DNA of 64,000 nt from Aphanomyces cochlioides (lineage: Eukaryota; Oomycota; Saprolegniomycetes; Saprolegniales; Verrucalvaceae). A model generated the notes under the pieces. It saw only the letters and a program-made list of their open reading frames with translations, was not told the DNA's origin and did not search any database. The stretch is from positions 124,001 through 188,000 of the forward strand of contig JAHQRK010000008.1 in the NCBI GenBank assembly GCA_019828595.1, in the 5' to 3' direction. Made by a program: the position numbers and the translations under genes. The stretch's first letter is position 1. Every line of letters starts with the position of its first letter. Shown here piece by piece: positions 10,624 to 20,963 of this stretch.

Positions 10624-10901
10624 GTAGTTTATACTCTTGATTGGGGTTTATAAAGCACTAGCTGTATCGTTAGAACATTTTCTCATCCGATTTCAAGCTC
10701 CATTTTGGACAGGAGAACAGCCTGTGAACTCAATGTAAAATGTAAGAATTATCCGAATAAATTATTGTGCAGTGATCTCGAAAACGATAATTTATTCCTT
10801 GGAAGTCGAGAGAGTGAATAAGATACTCCGTCTGAACATCACACAGAATAAGTTACTCGTATTCCCTTGAGTAAAGAATACGTGGAAAATACTGAGATCT
10901 T

Positions 10902-11762
10902 TCACAGAATGGTGCAATTTTCAAACTCGTGGCCAAGTGTGTCCATCTCCCGAAGCATCTTGAGACGACGTTTCTCGGCTTTGTCGAGCTTCACGTGGGC
11001 TTTCAAGAGTTTCAGCGTCTCGACTTCACCAAGACGAATGAGGCTGTGAAACGCAGCGGCCGTACAGCCTTCAGTTCGATTCGCCAAGAGGAATCGCATG
11101 ATATCCCAATGACGTTTGCGCACTGCTTCGTCAAGAGCTTCTAAAATTGCAAGGGAGTAACCTGAAGCCCACAGCGTGCCTCGATCGCAACCTTCTGTAC
11201 GATGCCGAGGGAGAAAATCGACCAATTCGACGTGATTATGTGCCACAGCGTTGTTGAGAGCTGCTCGCGTGCATCCGTTATGGCCTTGAACATGTAGGAA
11301 TCTCACCATCTCCAATTGTTTCTGCTTGCCTTCTGCGTCGTCGTGACGTTTGTATGTCGCTACATCAAGCAAATTGTCTCGAAAGTTAGCTAGGCCGATT
11401 TCTCGATGGAGAATCGCGATGACATCGAGACGACCAACGTAAGCAGCTTCGTAGGCAATAATTGGCCGCATATAAGGCAGACAGACGAGCAATTTCGGCT
11501 CACACGAGATCCCATGCGTAGAGTACCAGCCGGTCATGGTCAAAACAAGTCGATCGACGTTGCAATAATGGAACGTGCGCAGGAAGGAGTGGGAAATACC
11601 AAGGTACCAAATGTGTTTCTTGAGATCCAAGACCATTTTGTACACGCCAGGCTGGAACGTCGAGATAAACTCCATGAAATCTGACGAGAGAAGAACTTCC
11701 GTGACGATCTGCGGCGCCATTGTGCACAACACGAAATAGAAGAGTGCATTGCATGTCATCAT
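10902..11762 (-). CDS. Ankyrin-repeat protein
   Basis: A single uninterrupted frame of 286 codons. The homologous start is probably the second Met (MAPQIVTEVLLSS, ATG at 11720), which aligns with the N terminus of the 3.6-4.7 kb gene (shared VLLS...ISxFQPGxY, then YMRPIIAYEAAYVGRLDVI). The C-terminal half has loose ankyrin units such as NAVAHNHVELVDFL and AVRKRHWDIMRFLL. These are solenoid protein-protein interaction modules; the partner is unknown. No signal peptide or membrane segment is evident. It is the intact counterpart of the nonsense-bearing gene to the left and lies on the same strand. Confidence 0.82.
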   Translation of the reverse strand: MMTCNALFYFVLCTMAPQIVTEVLLSSDFMEFISTFQPGVYKMVLDLKKHIWYLGISHSFLRTFHYCNVDRLVLTMTGWYSTHGISCEPKLLVCLPYMRPIIAYEAAYVGRLDVIAILHREIGLANFRDNLLDVATYKRHDDAEGKQKQLEMVRFLHVQGHNGCTRAALNNAVAHNHVELVDFLPRHRTEGCDRGTLWASGYSLAILEALDEAVRKRHWDIMRFLLANRTEGCTAAAFHSLIRLGEVETLKLLKAHVKLDKAEKRRLKMLREMDTLGHEFENCTIL

Positions 11763-13213
11763 TCTTTAAAAGAAAAACAAGAACATTTTCTTCAATTACT
11801 TAAAGAAGATAAAAGAACAGCTAATCATTTAAGGAAATATTCTTGATATTGAACGCAAACTGGATCTCCAAAGATACTTTTATTAATTTAAATCTCTTGT
11901 ATCAATTTCACGACAGCGTTATGTCTTCGAATACCTGCTTGGATTTCCTGGATGATGCTAATACAGAAGGAAAGTTAAGCTCGTTAATTCGGGTGCCTAT
12001 ATAAGGTAGGTAGCATGATTAATCTTTTCCAGTGACTTGGTCAATGAAAACACCAAATTTTACTATTTTTTGAGGTGATCGCAATGGTGTGAAGAACAAA
12101 ATGTCAGAAGTCGTAGTAAATCACCCTAGCGAACATAGACTTACATTCCTTGGACTCTACTTGGTCTCATCGGGCTGTGGAGGGAGTAATTGTAATTTCG
12201 CGGTATTTTCTAACGCATGGGTGCTCCAAACCGATTACAAAGAGTTTAAGGAAGTGATAGCTCTTGGTTTTATATCCAAGAAGATAATAGGCATTCTAAA
12301 TGGCAAGGTTTACTATTAATAGTGAAGTAATTTACTCGCGAGTGTGTTATGATCAGCGCTACCAACACTCTAAGAAGATTTTCAGCAGATAAAAGATCGA
12401 TTTTCTTATGAGTGATAAGATTGCTTGAGTTCAAATTCATTTTTTATACCTAAGCTACCCGCGGTTCTGACTGAGCTAAAGACTGACCTTCGTCCATCTC
12501 TCGTTTTCCAAGTGCATCCGGATAATTTTGCATCCAGACTTCAACCTTGAAGTTTGTCATGGGTTCAGGAAGTCCAATCTCTTGCATTTCGATCCGATCG
12601 CTGGACTCACTTTGAATGGAGTAGACAACACCACTTAACCTGATAAGCAGCCGTATACTGCGTGGCAAACTTCAAAGTTGACAACCCGGTCGTCTTCGTA
12701 TTTGTCACGCAAGAGGAGACGAAGTCTCATTTGACTCAGAACTCTCACTTTATCATGGTCGCGACAAAAGAGCGATCTTAAAAGTTGCATTTCACATTAT
12801 CAAAATGTTTGAATTTTAGCCAATCATATCAATATAAGTCACCTCACGACTCACAAGCTGGCCAGTATACAAAAACCAAGTCAAACGCAAGTTTTGGCCA
12901 AGTTAGTCACCCCAAGTCTTTTCATTGCTGGCAGACTGCTGCAACGAAAGTTCTCTCATCTGTGGGTTACATTTCACCCAAAAGTCGACATTTTCATCTC
13001 CTGCGACAGTCCATCGTGCTCGTGTCAGGGCGTGACGAACGCAGTGGCGATCGAACGGCGTTTCATTGAGCATTTCATTGACTGCGAACATACGCAGTGA
13101 CAAACGTCATCTTCCATCAATCACATTGCGTGGCCGTTTCAAGAGCGACCAATCAAATTTGCAATTTAACTGTCAAAAATGGCTGATATTTCAAACACAA
13201 CGATCGATCTTTC
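11763..13213. other. Intergenic, 1.45 kb
   Basis: AT-rich spacer. On the minus strand, 12450-12755 holds two short frames (one starting MRLRLLLRDKYEDDR, the other ending MDEGQSLAQSEP) offset by a base. This could be a decayed small gene, but nothing is recognised. No TIR pair, tRNA or long ORF was found. Confidence 0.5.
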
Positions 13214-13621
13214 ATGGATGTTCATTTTGTTTCTAGCGAGATGGAACGCAAAGGAGATACAAAGTGCCGATATGCGTACAAGAATTGTCCCAACACCCGC
13301 ACAACCAAAGAGAATGGCCAGCTCCATTCGCTCTGTGCGTTCCATCGAGCGAAAGCCAACGTCGTGCAGAAAATATACGCTCGAAAACGCCGCCTAATGA
13401 AACGCCAAGCTCGCGAAAAGCTCGAAGATCAGAGAAAAGCCCAAGCTGCGGCAACAGCAACCACAACAGCGTCCTCACCCACGACAGCGAAAGAAACAGT
13501 CGAGCTGGATCCACCGATTGATCCGATCCCGTACTCGACACACCCTTCAGATAGTCCACCCAAGAGTGCGCTTACCCAAGACGATGTCGCGACTCTTCAG
13601 GATTTGTTTGAAAAGCTTTAA
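13214..13621 (+). CDS. Cys/His small basic protein A
   Basis: 135 residues from ATG 13214; an internal Met at 13241 is an alternative start. Residues ~16-60 hold the family module CRYAYKNC - 15 residues - CAFH, that is C-x6-C-x15-C-x2-H, then AKANVVQKIYARKRRLMKRQ. The middle is Ala/Thr-rich and low complexity. The tail has IDPIPY, shared only with gene B, and ends LTQDDVATLQDLFEKL. A compact metal-binding knot followed by a basic run and an acidic/hydrophobic tail resembles a small DNA-binding regulator (inference). It is tail-to-tail with gene B, 385 bp away. No known Pfam domain is recognised. Confidence 0.75.
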   Translation: MDVHFVSSEMERKGDTKCRYAYKNCPNTRTTKENGQLHSLCAFHRAKANVVQKIYARKRRLMKRQAREKLEDQRKAQAAATATTTASSPTTAKETVELDPPIDPIPYSTHPSDSPPKSALTQDDVATLQDLFEKL

Positions 13622-14005
13622 AAATTCTATCTTTTTATGACATCGTGTGAAATTCATCAGACTGACACGACCTGCGTGGACGAAAGGACGCGCATTCGCC
13701 GCTTTTTCGTGGAAGAATCCTTGAAAGCGAGATCGTCTCATGCCAAGTCTTCCGAAATGAGACTTCTCCAAAGAAAACCCCTGCACCCCTTAGAAACCCC
13801 TACACCCCCAGCTTTCTGGAGTTGAATCCAACTTGCAAAAATTCGATACAATACAACAATCCGACGACAGAGTCAATAAAAACGGCTTGGCATTAGATTT
13901 CTCTCAAGCCTCATGGCATCGTTTCAGTTGGCTCTTGCTTCCAAGCCAAGAATTGCAACCACTGCAGGAGATTTTGTGTCCACTTGGTAATTTTTTCGTC
14001 TGGAC

Positions 14006-14437
14006 TTAGGCGAGATTGAGATCTCGCAGCATTTCCACATCGTCGTTGGTCAATGAATTTTGTGTCGCGTCGTCCACTTCAACTTTGTCTTCGTCTTCCG
14101 AAGTGCTGTGGTGGTACGGAATCGGATCAATGACTACAACTGGTGGCCTTGGTCGACGTTTGCTTCTGCTCGTGCTGGACGGTGCCACAGCTTCTGCCGA
14201 CGCTTTGGCCAGAAGTCGCTCCTGTCGTTTGCGATTGCGTCGCTTTCGAGCGTACTTCTTCTGGACAATGTTGGCTTTGATACGGTGGTATTCGCACAGC
14301 GAATGGAGTTCGCCATTGTCTTTTTGGGTACGTTCATTCATGCAATTCTTGTAAGCGTATCGGCATTTTAATTCGAGGTTCACAGCAACGCGGCGGCCTT
14401 CACAGCCCGATCCAGACGGCGGTCGTAATTCAGCCAT
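14006..14437 (-). CDS. Cys/His small basic protein B
   Basis: 143 residues from ATG 14437. The C-x6-C-x15-C-x2-H module is CRYAYKNC...CEYH, followed by RIKANIVQKKYARKRRNRKR. A Ser/Arg/Pro-rich linker then leads to VIDPIPYHHSTSEDEDKVEV and the tail LTNDDVEMLRDLNLA. The shared IDPIPY and tail motifs mark A and B as the closest pair in the cluster, and their convergent layout suggests an inverted duplication. The intact frame and conserved spacing argue for a real gene. Function is inferred only. Confidence 0.75.
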   Translation of the reverse strand: MAELRPPSGSGCEGRRVAVNLELKCRYAYKNCMNERTQKDNGELHSLCEYHRIKANIVQKKYARKRRNRKRQERLLAKASAEAVAPSSTSRSKRRPRPPVVVIDPIPYHHSTSEDEDKVEVDDATQNSLTNDDVEMLRDLNLA

Positions 14438-16472
14438 CTTGCGAAATTCGATCCAAGTTGAAAATGACCATGTTCTCCTAGAACATCATTGGCACCACTG
14501 GCGTCGCAGATTGCTCGAGAGCCGTTTTTTATCTCTTCTATATGTACGTTAAACACGTTAATTTCAATTATACCAATTTTACATCACCTACAAAATTCAC
14601 CTTATCCAGACATAGGAATCCGCAAAGTCACCAACAAGAAAGTCTATTGGGATACATTTGCTAGCTTCTACTCTCGCGCTCTTCCTACAGTTTCCTCCTT
14701 TCGTAATTCTATTGAAATTTGAACTTTTTATAATTAATGGTACGAAACGTATAGCCATTGTTTAAACATGGTAGATTTAAGCGTTATAGTTGTGGTGGCA
14801 GAAATCCATACAAAAACCCGATATAAAGTACATAGCACGATTTGATTAGGTGCTTGGCGAGACATTCCACCAATAAAAATTGAATTGAAAATTAGAGCAC
14901 GATATAGTTCTTACCTCGAGTTGCAGGAGCGAACAGCACCCATGCTTCTCTCTTGAGAGCATCCACTCGTCCAAAAAAGACGAGCACGTCCTAGCCATGA
15001 ATTGCGTTGTTTGCGCTACGAGATCGAAGACATATTTTGGAAAAATTACGAGAAAAGGAGACATATCATTATTCAGGGTGCCTCGAGATACTCGTCACGA
15101 GTTATACCCAAAACAACCGTGTTGACTTCATGAGTAAATGACGCTTATAATCTAGACCCCAACTTTTTTGAATAGCTTTGAGCGCCTCCTGGCCATTGCT
15201 TTTACCCCCCGCTGCGTTTATACTTACTGTAGAGCTTGAAAAATGGCAACATAAAGTCTTCCTTGTGAGTAATTTCTTCCCGCAAGAGCGCAGGAGTTAT
15301 TTGATGTAATCCAGAATGTTTTGGGCAGCTCGTAGAGTTTTTACGTCGACTTTCATCAATGATTTTCATACTGTAAGCTGTTGCGATTTTGTCAATGAAT
15401 CCTGTGGCTGCACTGGACTTTTCGATTAGCAAAATGATAGGAACGTCTCTTCTTTCCTGCAAGAACGTAACGCTATCAATATCCCATGTGACCCATCATT
15501 GAGCTAGGTTCTTTCGATGAAGTTTAGTAAATCGAGGAAAGAAGACCCTCAGCCATTCAGGGTAACTACAGCTCAAACTTGTACTTCAGTGAGAAATGAG
15601 AAAAATGATAGGACGGGTTTCATTCATTGTACAAGTATAAACATGACAGAAGTAACACAGTACTCGATTGAGTACTTGTCTTAATCTGAGCTGGCTATTT
15701 CATAGTCTTCCGTCTGCTTTAATGACTCATTGTCGATTGCGTTGTTTAGACGATCGAGACTGCTGGGCTTTGGGTGTCTTTTAATAATAGTTGATGCGTG
15801 AAACTGGAACAACCAGTACCTTAGGTGTATCTAAGCAATTTGCCGCTTGATAGTTTTTAGTGTGCTATCTACTTGTACACTGTAGATTTAGGGCTTTTCT
15901 TCGTACTTGAAAACTTTCGAAGCAAAGAAAAACGCTGAACACAGCGTCCTTGCAGCTGCAGGAGCCGCAAGATCGTTCAAGTTTTGAACATGATCAACCA
16001 GAGAGTGTAGTTATTTCACCCCGACCGGCTCAATGAGCAATGACGTCACAAATGAAATCAGTACCAGGCAATGCAGCCTATGCGAGCGTAAAGGAACAAG
16101 GTCTCTAACGTATAGACATCGCCAGGGAACGATTGGATTTGTTGCAACGACAATTGGACACATAGGAAATCACATTTCCCCTGGTAAGCCAAAGTCTGCT
16201 ATGTAGGGCACTGAACCATCTTGCCCCCGATGAGCTAGTTTCGACATGGGGCGAATCACCAAAGTACGGGGGAGTGTTTGTTCCAAAATGACCGGAAGCC
16301 CAATAATCACACCAGTAGGTCGTACTAACAACAGCATTCGAGTTTTATCTTTATTCTTTCGTTGCTTTCAAAAAGGCAAGCGGATTTTCCTTGGAGGTTG
16401 GCGTTAGAGAATATCTAGGGGGACTGGGGGCTGTGAGATATTGCATGGAATATAAAAAACTACCGAGTGAAC
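14438..16472. other. Intergenic, about 2 kb
   Basis: No convincing gene. A minus-strand frame at 15202-15462 (starts MQERRDVPIILLIE) is unrecognised and probably fortuitous. No inverted terminal repeats were found before the element that begins at 16476. Confidence 0.5.
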
Positions 16473-16475
16473 TTA

Positions 16476-18439
16476 CAGTTCGCGACAGCATCGACCCGAC
16501 TTAATTTGGTTGACTGGCTTCCTCTAGGACGATTTTGACGAAAATTTTTACTGTGGGTAAAGTCGTGAATTTCAAGTTCAACTGTCATATTAAATAGCCT
16601 TTAAAATACAGTAATAACGCAATATAGGTATGAAAACCTCCAAATTCTATTAAAAAAATACCACAAAAGACTATACTTTGAAACATAGTATACATTGTCC
16701 AAATTTCAATGATTTGGTTTTTATTCCTGGCATATGACAAAATATAAAACCTCTTAGTGTCAGTAAACTTTTCAATCTGTCTGGCTTCAATGACATCACG
16801 AGCCCGTGTGAAGATAACTCCGTCGTTGTTGGAGGAGATACGCTCCTTTGTGAATGACAAGCGTGCTCGCACACTTACTCTGGAGGAGCGGTTATTGATT
16901 CTCAATATGCATGCCGTCATGAGGCTCGAACAGGCTCAATCTGGATCAAAATTCGACGTCAGCTTGCGAATTGCTGAACTAGTCGGTCGAGGCAAAGAGG
17001 TCGTTCAACAAATATGGCGTGAATACCACGTAATGAACGACGTTATTGTTAAAGAGCAGCCCGCAAACAGACAACCTCGGCCCGCTGCTATCTCCCACGA
17101 GATGATTTTATCATCTCGAGTGTACAAGCATTGTGCGAGAAAAACGAATCCGTCGTGAACGATGCGTTGCCAAAGACGTTAAGTCATTTCTTGTAGATAT
17201 CAATGAACTACCTGACGACACAAATAGACCTGAATGTAAACCTGCAGCGTTGAGAGCGACTCAACGTTTTCTTCAATTTTGTGGATACAAACGTGGAAAT
17301 AGAAAAGGCATGAAATCGCTTGCTCTCACTCAGAATAATCGACTACTACGCGACAATTACGTCGTCAAAATGTGCGCAGAAACTCAGCATGTCAATCCAT
17401 TGCTTCGTCGAACCGTGGTGTACTTGGACGAAAGCTATGTTCATCATCACTACAAAAGAAGAGACGACTCCTTATACGACCCCAACGACCCTGTGGATGT
17501 CCAACAGAAACCCCAGCACAAAGGAAAAAGAATTTGCTTCATTGGTGCGATTGTTGATCGTGGTGAAGACAACTCTGTTTTCGTCAACTACGACAAATTT
17601 GAAGGTGGTTCGCAGCAAACCAAAGATTACCATGGTATGTTCAATAGCGAATACTTCTTGGGTTGGTTTAAAAAGTTGATTGTGGACTTGGAAAGCCTAG
17701 GGGTACAAAATGCTTTGATTGCTATGGATAACGCAAAGTATCATAAAAGCTTACCCCCGGGAACACCAAAATTCTCAATGAAGAAAAATGAACTGCAAGT
17801 TTGTTGCATTGAAAATGGAATTCCCTATGACGATTCGGACATCAAATCAAGGTTGTGGTCAAGACTGGCACCAGTTGTTGCAGCGACAAAGACTGCTGTT
17901 GTCACTATTGCTGAAGCCGCTGGCCATGAAATCGTATTCACCCCACCCCACCACTCGGACCTCCAGCCCATCGAATTGGTTTGGGCAAATGTAAAGGGCC
18001 AAGTTGGACGACAGTACGACGGACGCACGCGATACTTCCCGTATTTATAAAAAAATAATGATGATAGGACTTGAACCTATAACTTTGGGAGGTTGTTTTT
18101 TTGAGGACATTGCGCCTCGTTTGGACGCGGCTGTGTCTTCCCTTTCATCAACAACTATATTTGGATGTGTCAGGAAAGCTGAAATGCATCTCAGAGACCT
18201 CTACCAGTACGTGGCAACCATCGATGCCGAAGAGTTGAGCTACGGTTCTTCCGACGAAGACGACGAGGACATAGGGATTGAACTATCTGAATGTGATGAA
18301 TGATAATGCAACTTCCTCATACCTTTAGCTTCTTGAGTGTTTTGTAAAAATGCAGAATTAGAGTCAGAGCCACCAACCTCTGTAGAATTATTCAAGTCGG
18401 ATAATTATCCGTAAGTCGGGTCGATGCTGTCGCGAACTG
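16476..18439 (+). mobile_element. IS630/Tc1-like element, copy 2
   Basis: CAGTTCGCGACAGCATCGAC at 16476 continues to 16502, and its exact inverse ends at 18439, giving long perfect inverted repeats of about 27 bp. The flanks are TTA at 16473-16475 and 18440-18442. A TA-only duplication does not fit both ends. The transposase is related to that of the 7862-9703 element, but the ends are unlike. The right TTA is also the first part of the piggyBac TTAA site. Confidence 0.9.
16790..18303 (+). pseudogene. IS630/Tc1-like DDE transposase, two frameshifts
   Basis: The N-terminal frame (ATG 16790) ends near 17158, the catalytic frame runs 17133-18050, and the acidic tail is in a third frame, 18004-18303. 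Two single-base lesions, near 17130 and 18015, are implied. The core shows VVYLDESYVHHHYKR, ALIAMDNAKYHK and PHHSDLQPIELVWANVKG, the D-D-E layout of the enzyme at 8.2-9.6 kb. The tail (YGSSDEDDEDIGIELSE) is acidic like its homologue. All three catalytic carboxylates survive. Confidence 0.82.
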
Positions 18440-18443
18440 TTAA

Positions 18444-20758
18444 TCTTTATTCCCCATTTGTCCTATATAGGACAACCGTCCTATATATAGGACGGTGCTT
18501 GACTTCACCAACGTTAGTTTGTGAACACCATATGAACAAATGATTGAAACAGTTTTATTCGCCAGCGTATGACGTCTCGTCCGCTCAGAACCGCATTCAA
18601 TTTGAGCCAGTTGTTGCGGAGAAATGAGGATTGGCGACCGCGTGGTTGGAAGATCAAAGAAACATCAAGGAAGGCAAGGCACTGTGACTGGCGTCTTCAA
18701 AGACGGACGGCATCACTCCTATGATGTGCAATGGGACGACAATGTGGTTGAGAGGGTCGCAGCACGTTCAATCGTCGTGCATTGCTTTGTTCGGCAACAG
18801 CAACTGCCACTGACTGAACAATATCCACGACCCACAGATCGCTCGACGCTCGATTATACAAACGAACAGCAGTCTGAATGTGAGAGTGTCGAATCCATGT
18901 CGTCTAGTGAATCTATATCCCTCAAATCACAGAGTCTACAATAGACTCCGAGCACCCAAACGACCACGTAATTTGTCATGGCCGTGAGTGGTGGCAATGT
19001 GAAAGCATCCACACCGAGCCTCCTCATGTCCTTATCAATAAGAAGCCGCTTTTACATTGGCCTTCGACATTGCACCTGGGCCAAAAGAGTCATCTCAAGT
19101 ACTTGATGTTGTTTTATCCCATGGAAACCTTTCGAGCGACATTGAAATATACCAACAAACTGCTCGATGCCAAAAAGAAGATGCGCGTGACTGAAGGCGA
19201 GTATTGGAGATGGCTTGGAATTCGATTGATGATGGTAGCTGAGCCTTGCAGAGGGGATTTGAAAACTTATTGGTATGATAAACCTCCAGCCGGACAATCA
19301 ATCCTACCCAAAAACTATGGACAAAGATTTCAAATGAGTCGACACCGATTTGAGGCTATTCTCTACTCTTTGACCTTCACTGATCCCGACGTATTTAGCG
19401 ATGATCCTTGGAAACAAATTCGACCTATTGTCGATGGATTCAACGAAAGACGAAAATCTGTGATTACTCCTGGAGAAGTATTAGTCGTTGATGAGTGCAT
19501 GATCGGTTGGAATGGTTTGGAAATGCATTATTCACATCGAGGAATCCCCCATGCAACAAAAATTCCAAGAAAACCCGTGAGCCAAGGTGCTGAGATAAAA
19601 TCCATCGCTGATGGATCGACTGGAATATTGCTTGACCTTGACATTGTGGAAGGAAAAGCCAGACAACTCCAAAAAAAGTACAGACCGGAATTTGGCGAGG
19701 GAACAGCATGTGTCCTTCGTTTGGCGGAGCATTATCGATGCTCTGCTCGGACCGTTGTGGTTGATAGTGCATTTGCATCTGTGCAGACGTTGGTACAATT
19801 GGAGTCATTATGTGGTCTGTTCTTCATGGGAATGGTCAAAACAGCAACTCGTGAGTACCCCATCCAAGCGTTGAAGGCATGGTATAGAAATGGACAAAGT
19901 CGTGGAAGCTTCAAAGTCATGACTAGTACTACCCCTCGAGGAAACAATATGTATGCTTTGTGTTGGGCAGATAAGAAACCGAAGACAATTATCTCCAACA
20001 GGGGAACCACGCTTGCTGGAAGCGACGGTGTAAGGAAGAGGCACAAGGTTGTGAAGGTGAATGGTGTTGCTGTGGATACACAACTGCGTGAATTGAGGAT
20101 CCCTCGTCCACACATGATAGAGCAGTTTTATTCCAAGTTTTCTACAATAGATGTCCACGATCATTACCGACAATGCAGTTTGAGAATGGAGGTTGAATTG
20201 AAGACGAAGACTTGGTGGCATCGTATGTTTGCATCGCTTGTGGGTATGATTGTGACTGGCGTTTATCTTGCCTTCAAATTTGAAGCAATTCAAGATGGAC
20301 GTACTGATGTTGAAACCTTTGATGAGTTCGTTGCAAGTTTGGCTCATCTCCGGGATGATATTCAATATGCATTATGCGATCAGACAGAAGCGCAAGCAGG
20401 AAGATTCGCCTCTTGACAACGATGATGAAGTGTTAAGTGGTCACAGAATAGCTCCATTATCGTCTTTGAATGTCTACAAGCCAAAGACCAGCAAGTTGAC
20501 CAAGTCAGCATCGCAACGCAGATGCAAAATATGTCGCGCGAAGGCCTCGTTCTGCTGTGTGTCGTGCTCAGATCCTTCAAACGGTAGCATTGTCACGTTA
20601 TGTGGAATTGGTACTGAGAGAGCATGTATAAGCATGCACATTGCGTCGATTTGAGGATTAATCTCGATGAAACATAGATAATTGCATCTAAATCATGTGT
20701 CCTATGTATATGCCATTGACTGTCCTGTATATAGGACAATGTGTCTGGGGAATAGAGG
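18444..20758 (+). mobile_element. piggyBac-type DNA transposon
   Basis: TTAA flanks at 18440-18443 and 20759-20762 are the diagnostic piggyBac target duplication. The ends share the inverted core TATTCCCC, followed on both sides by subterminal palindromes of the type GTCCTATATAGGAC (18465-18500 and 20730-20750). The element is 2.3 kb and carries a piggyBac transposase. It landed exactly at the border of the preceding IS630/Tc1-like element and lies about 200 bp upstream of SMC6. Confidence 0.92.
18624..20654 (+). pseudogene. piggyBac transposase with frameshifts
   Basis: Three consecutive frames make one ancestral protein. The first, 18624-18944, has an SH3/tudor-like start (GDRVVGRSKKHQGRQGTVTG) and an acidic Ser-rich tail. 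The second, open from about 18900 to 20416, is the DDE_Tnp_1_7 core with VVDECMIGWNG, VVVDSAFAS and STIDVHDHYRQCS supplying the aspartates. The third, ending at 20654, is the C-terminal Cys-rich domain (CKICRAKASFCCVSCSD...LCG) that binds subterminal DNA in this family. Shifts near 18910 and 20350-20415 separate them. An intron could hide one junction, but no good splice pair was seen. Confidence 0.85.
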
Positions 20759-20963
20759 TTAACGATCATCTATCTTAAAACTAACTTTTCAAAAAAGATA
20801 GAAGGAGAACATAGACTGTACGGATAATAAAAATTATCCGGAAAGCTTATTCCAAATGATGTACGGATAAAGGGGGTATTTATCCGGTTGCATTTGCAGG
20901 AATGTTCGGATACGATATTTTATCCGGACTGGACAGTTCAAGTTTTTGGAGCTTGGCGGCAAA

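Noticed and set aside
16585..16920. Minus-strand ORF at the left end of the second IS630/Tc1-like element
   Set aside because: It crosses the transposase start on the opposite strand and has no motif.
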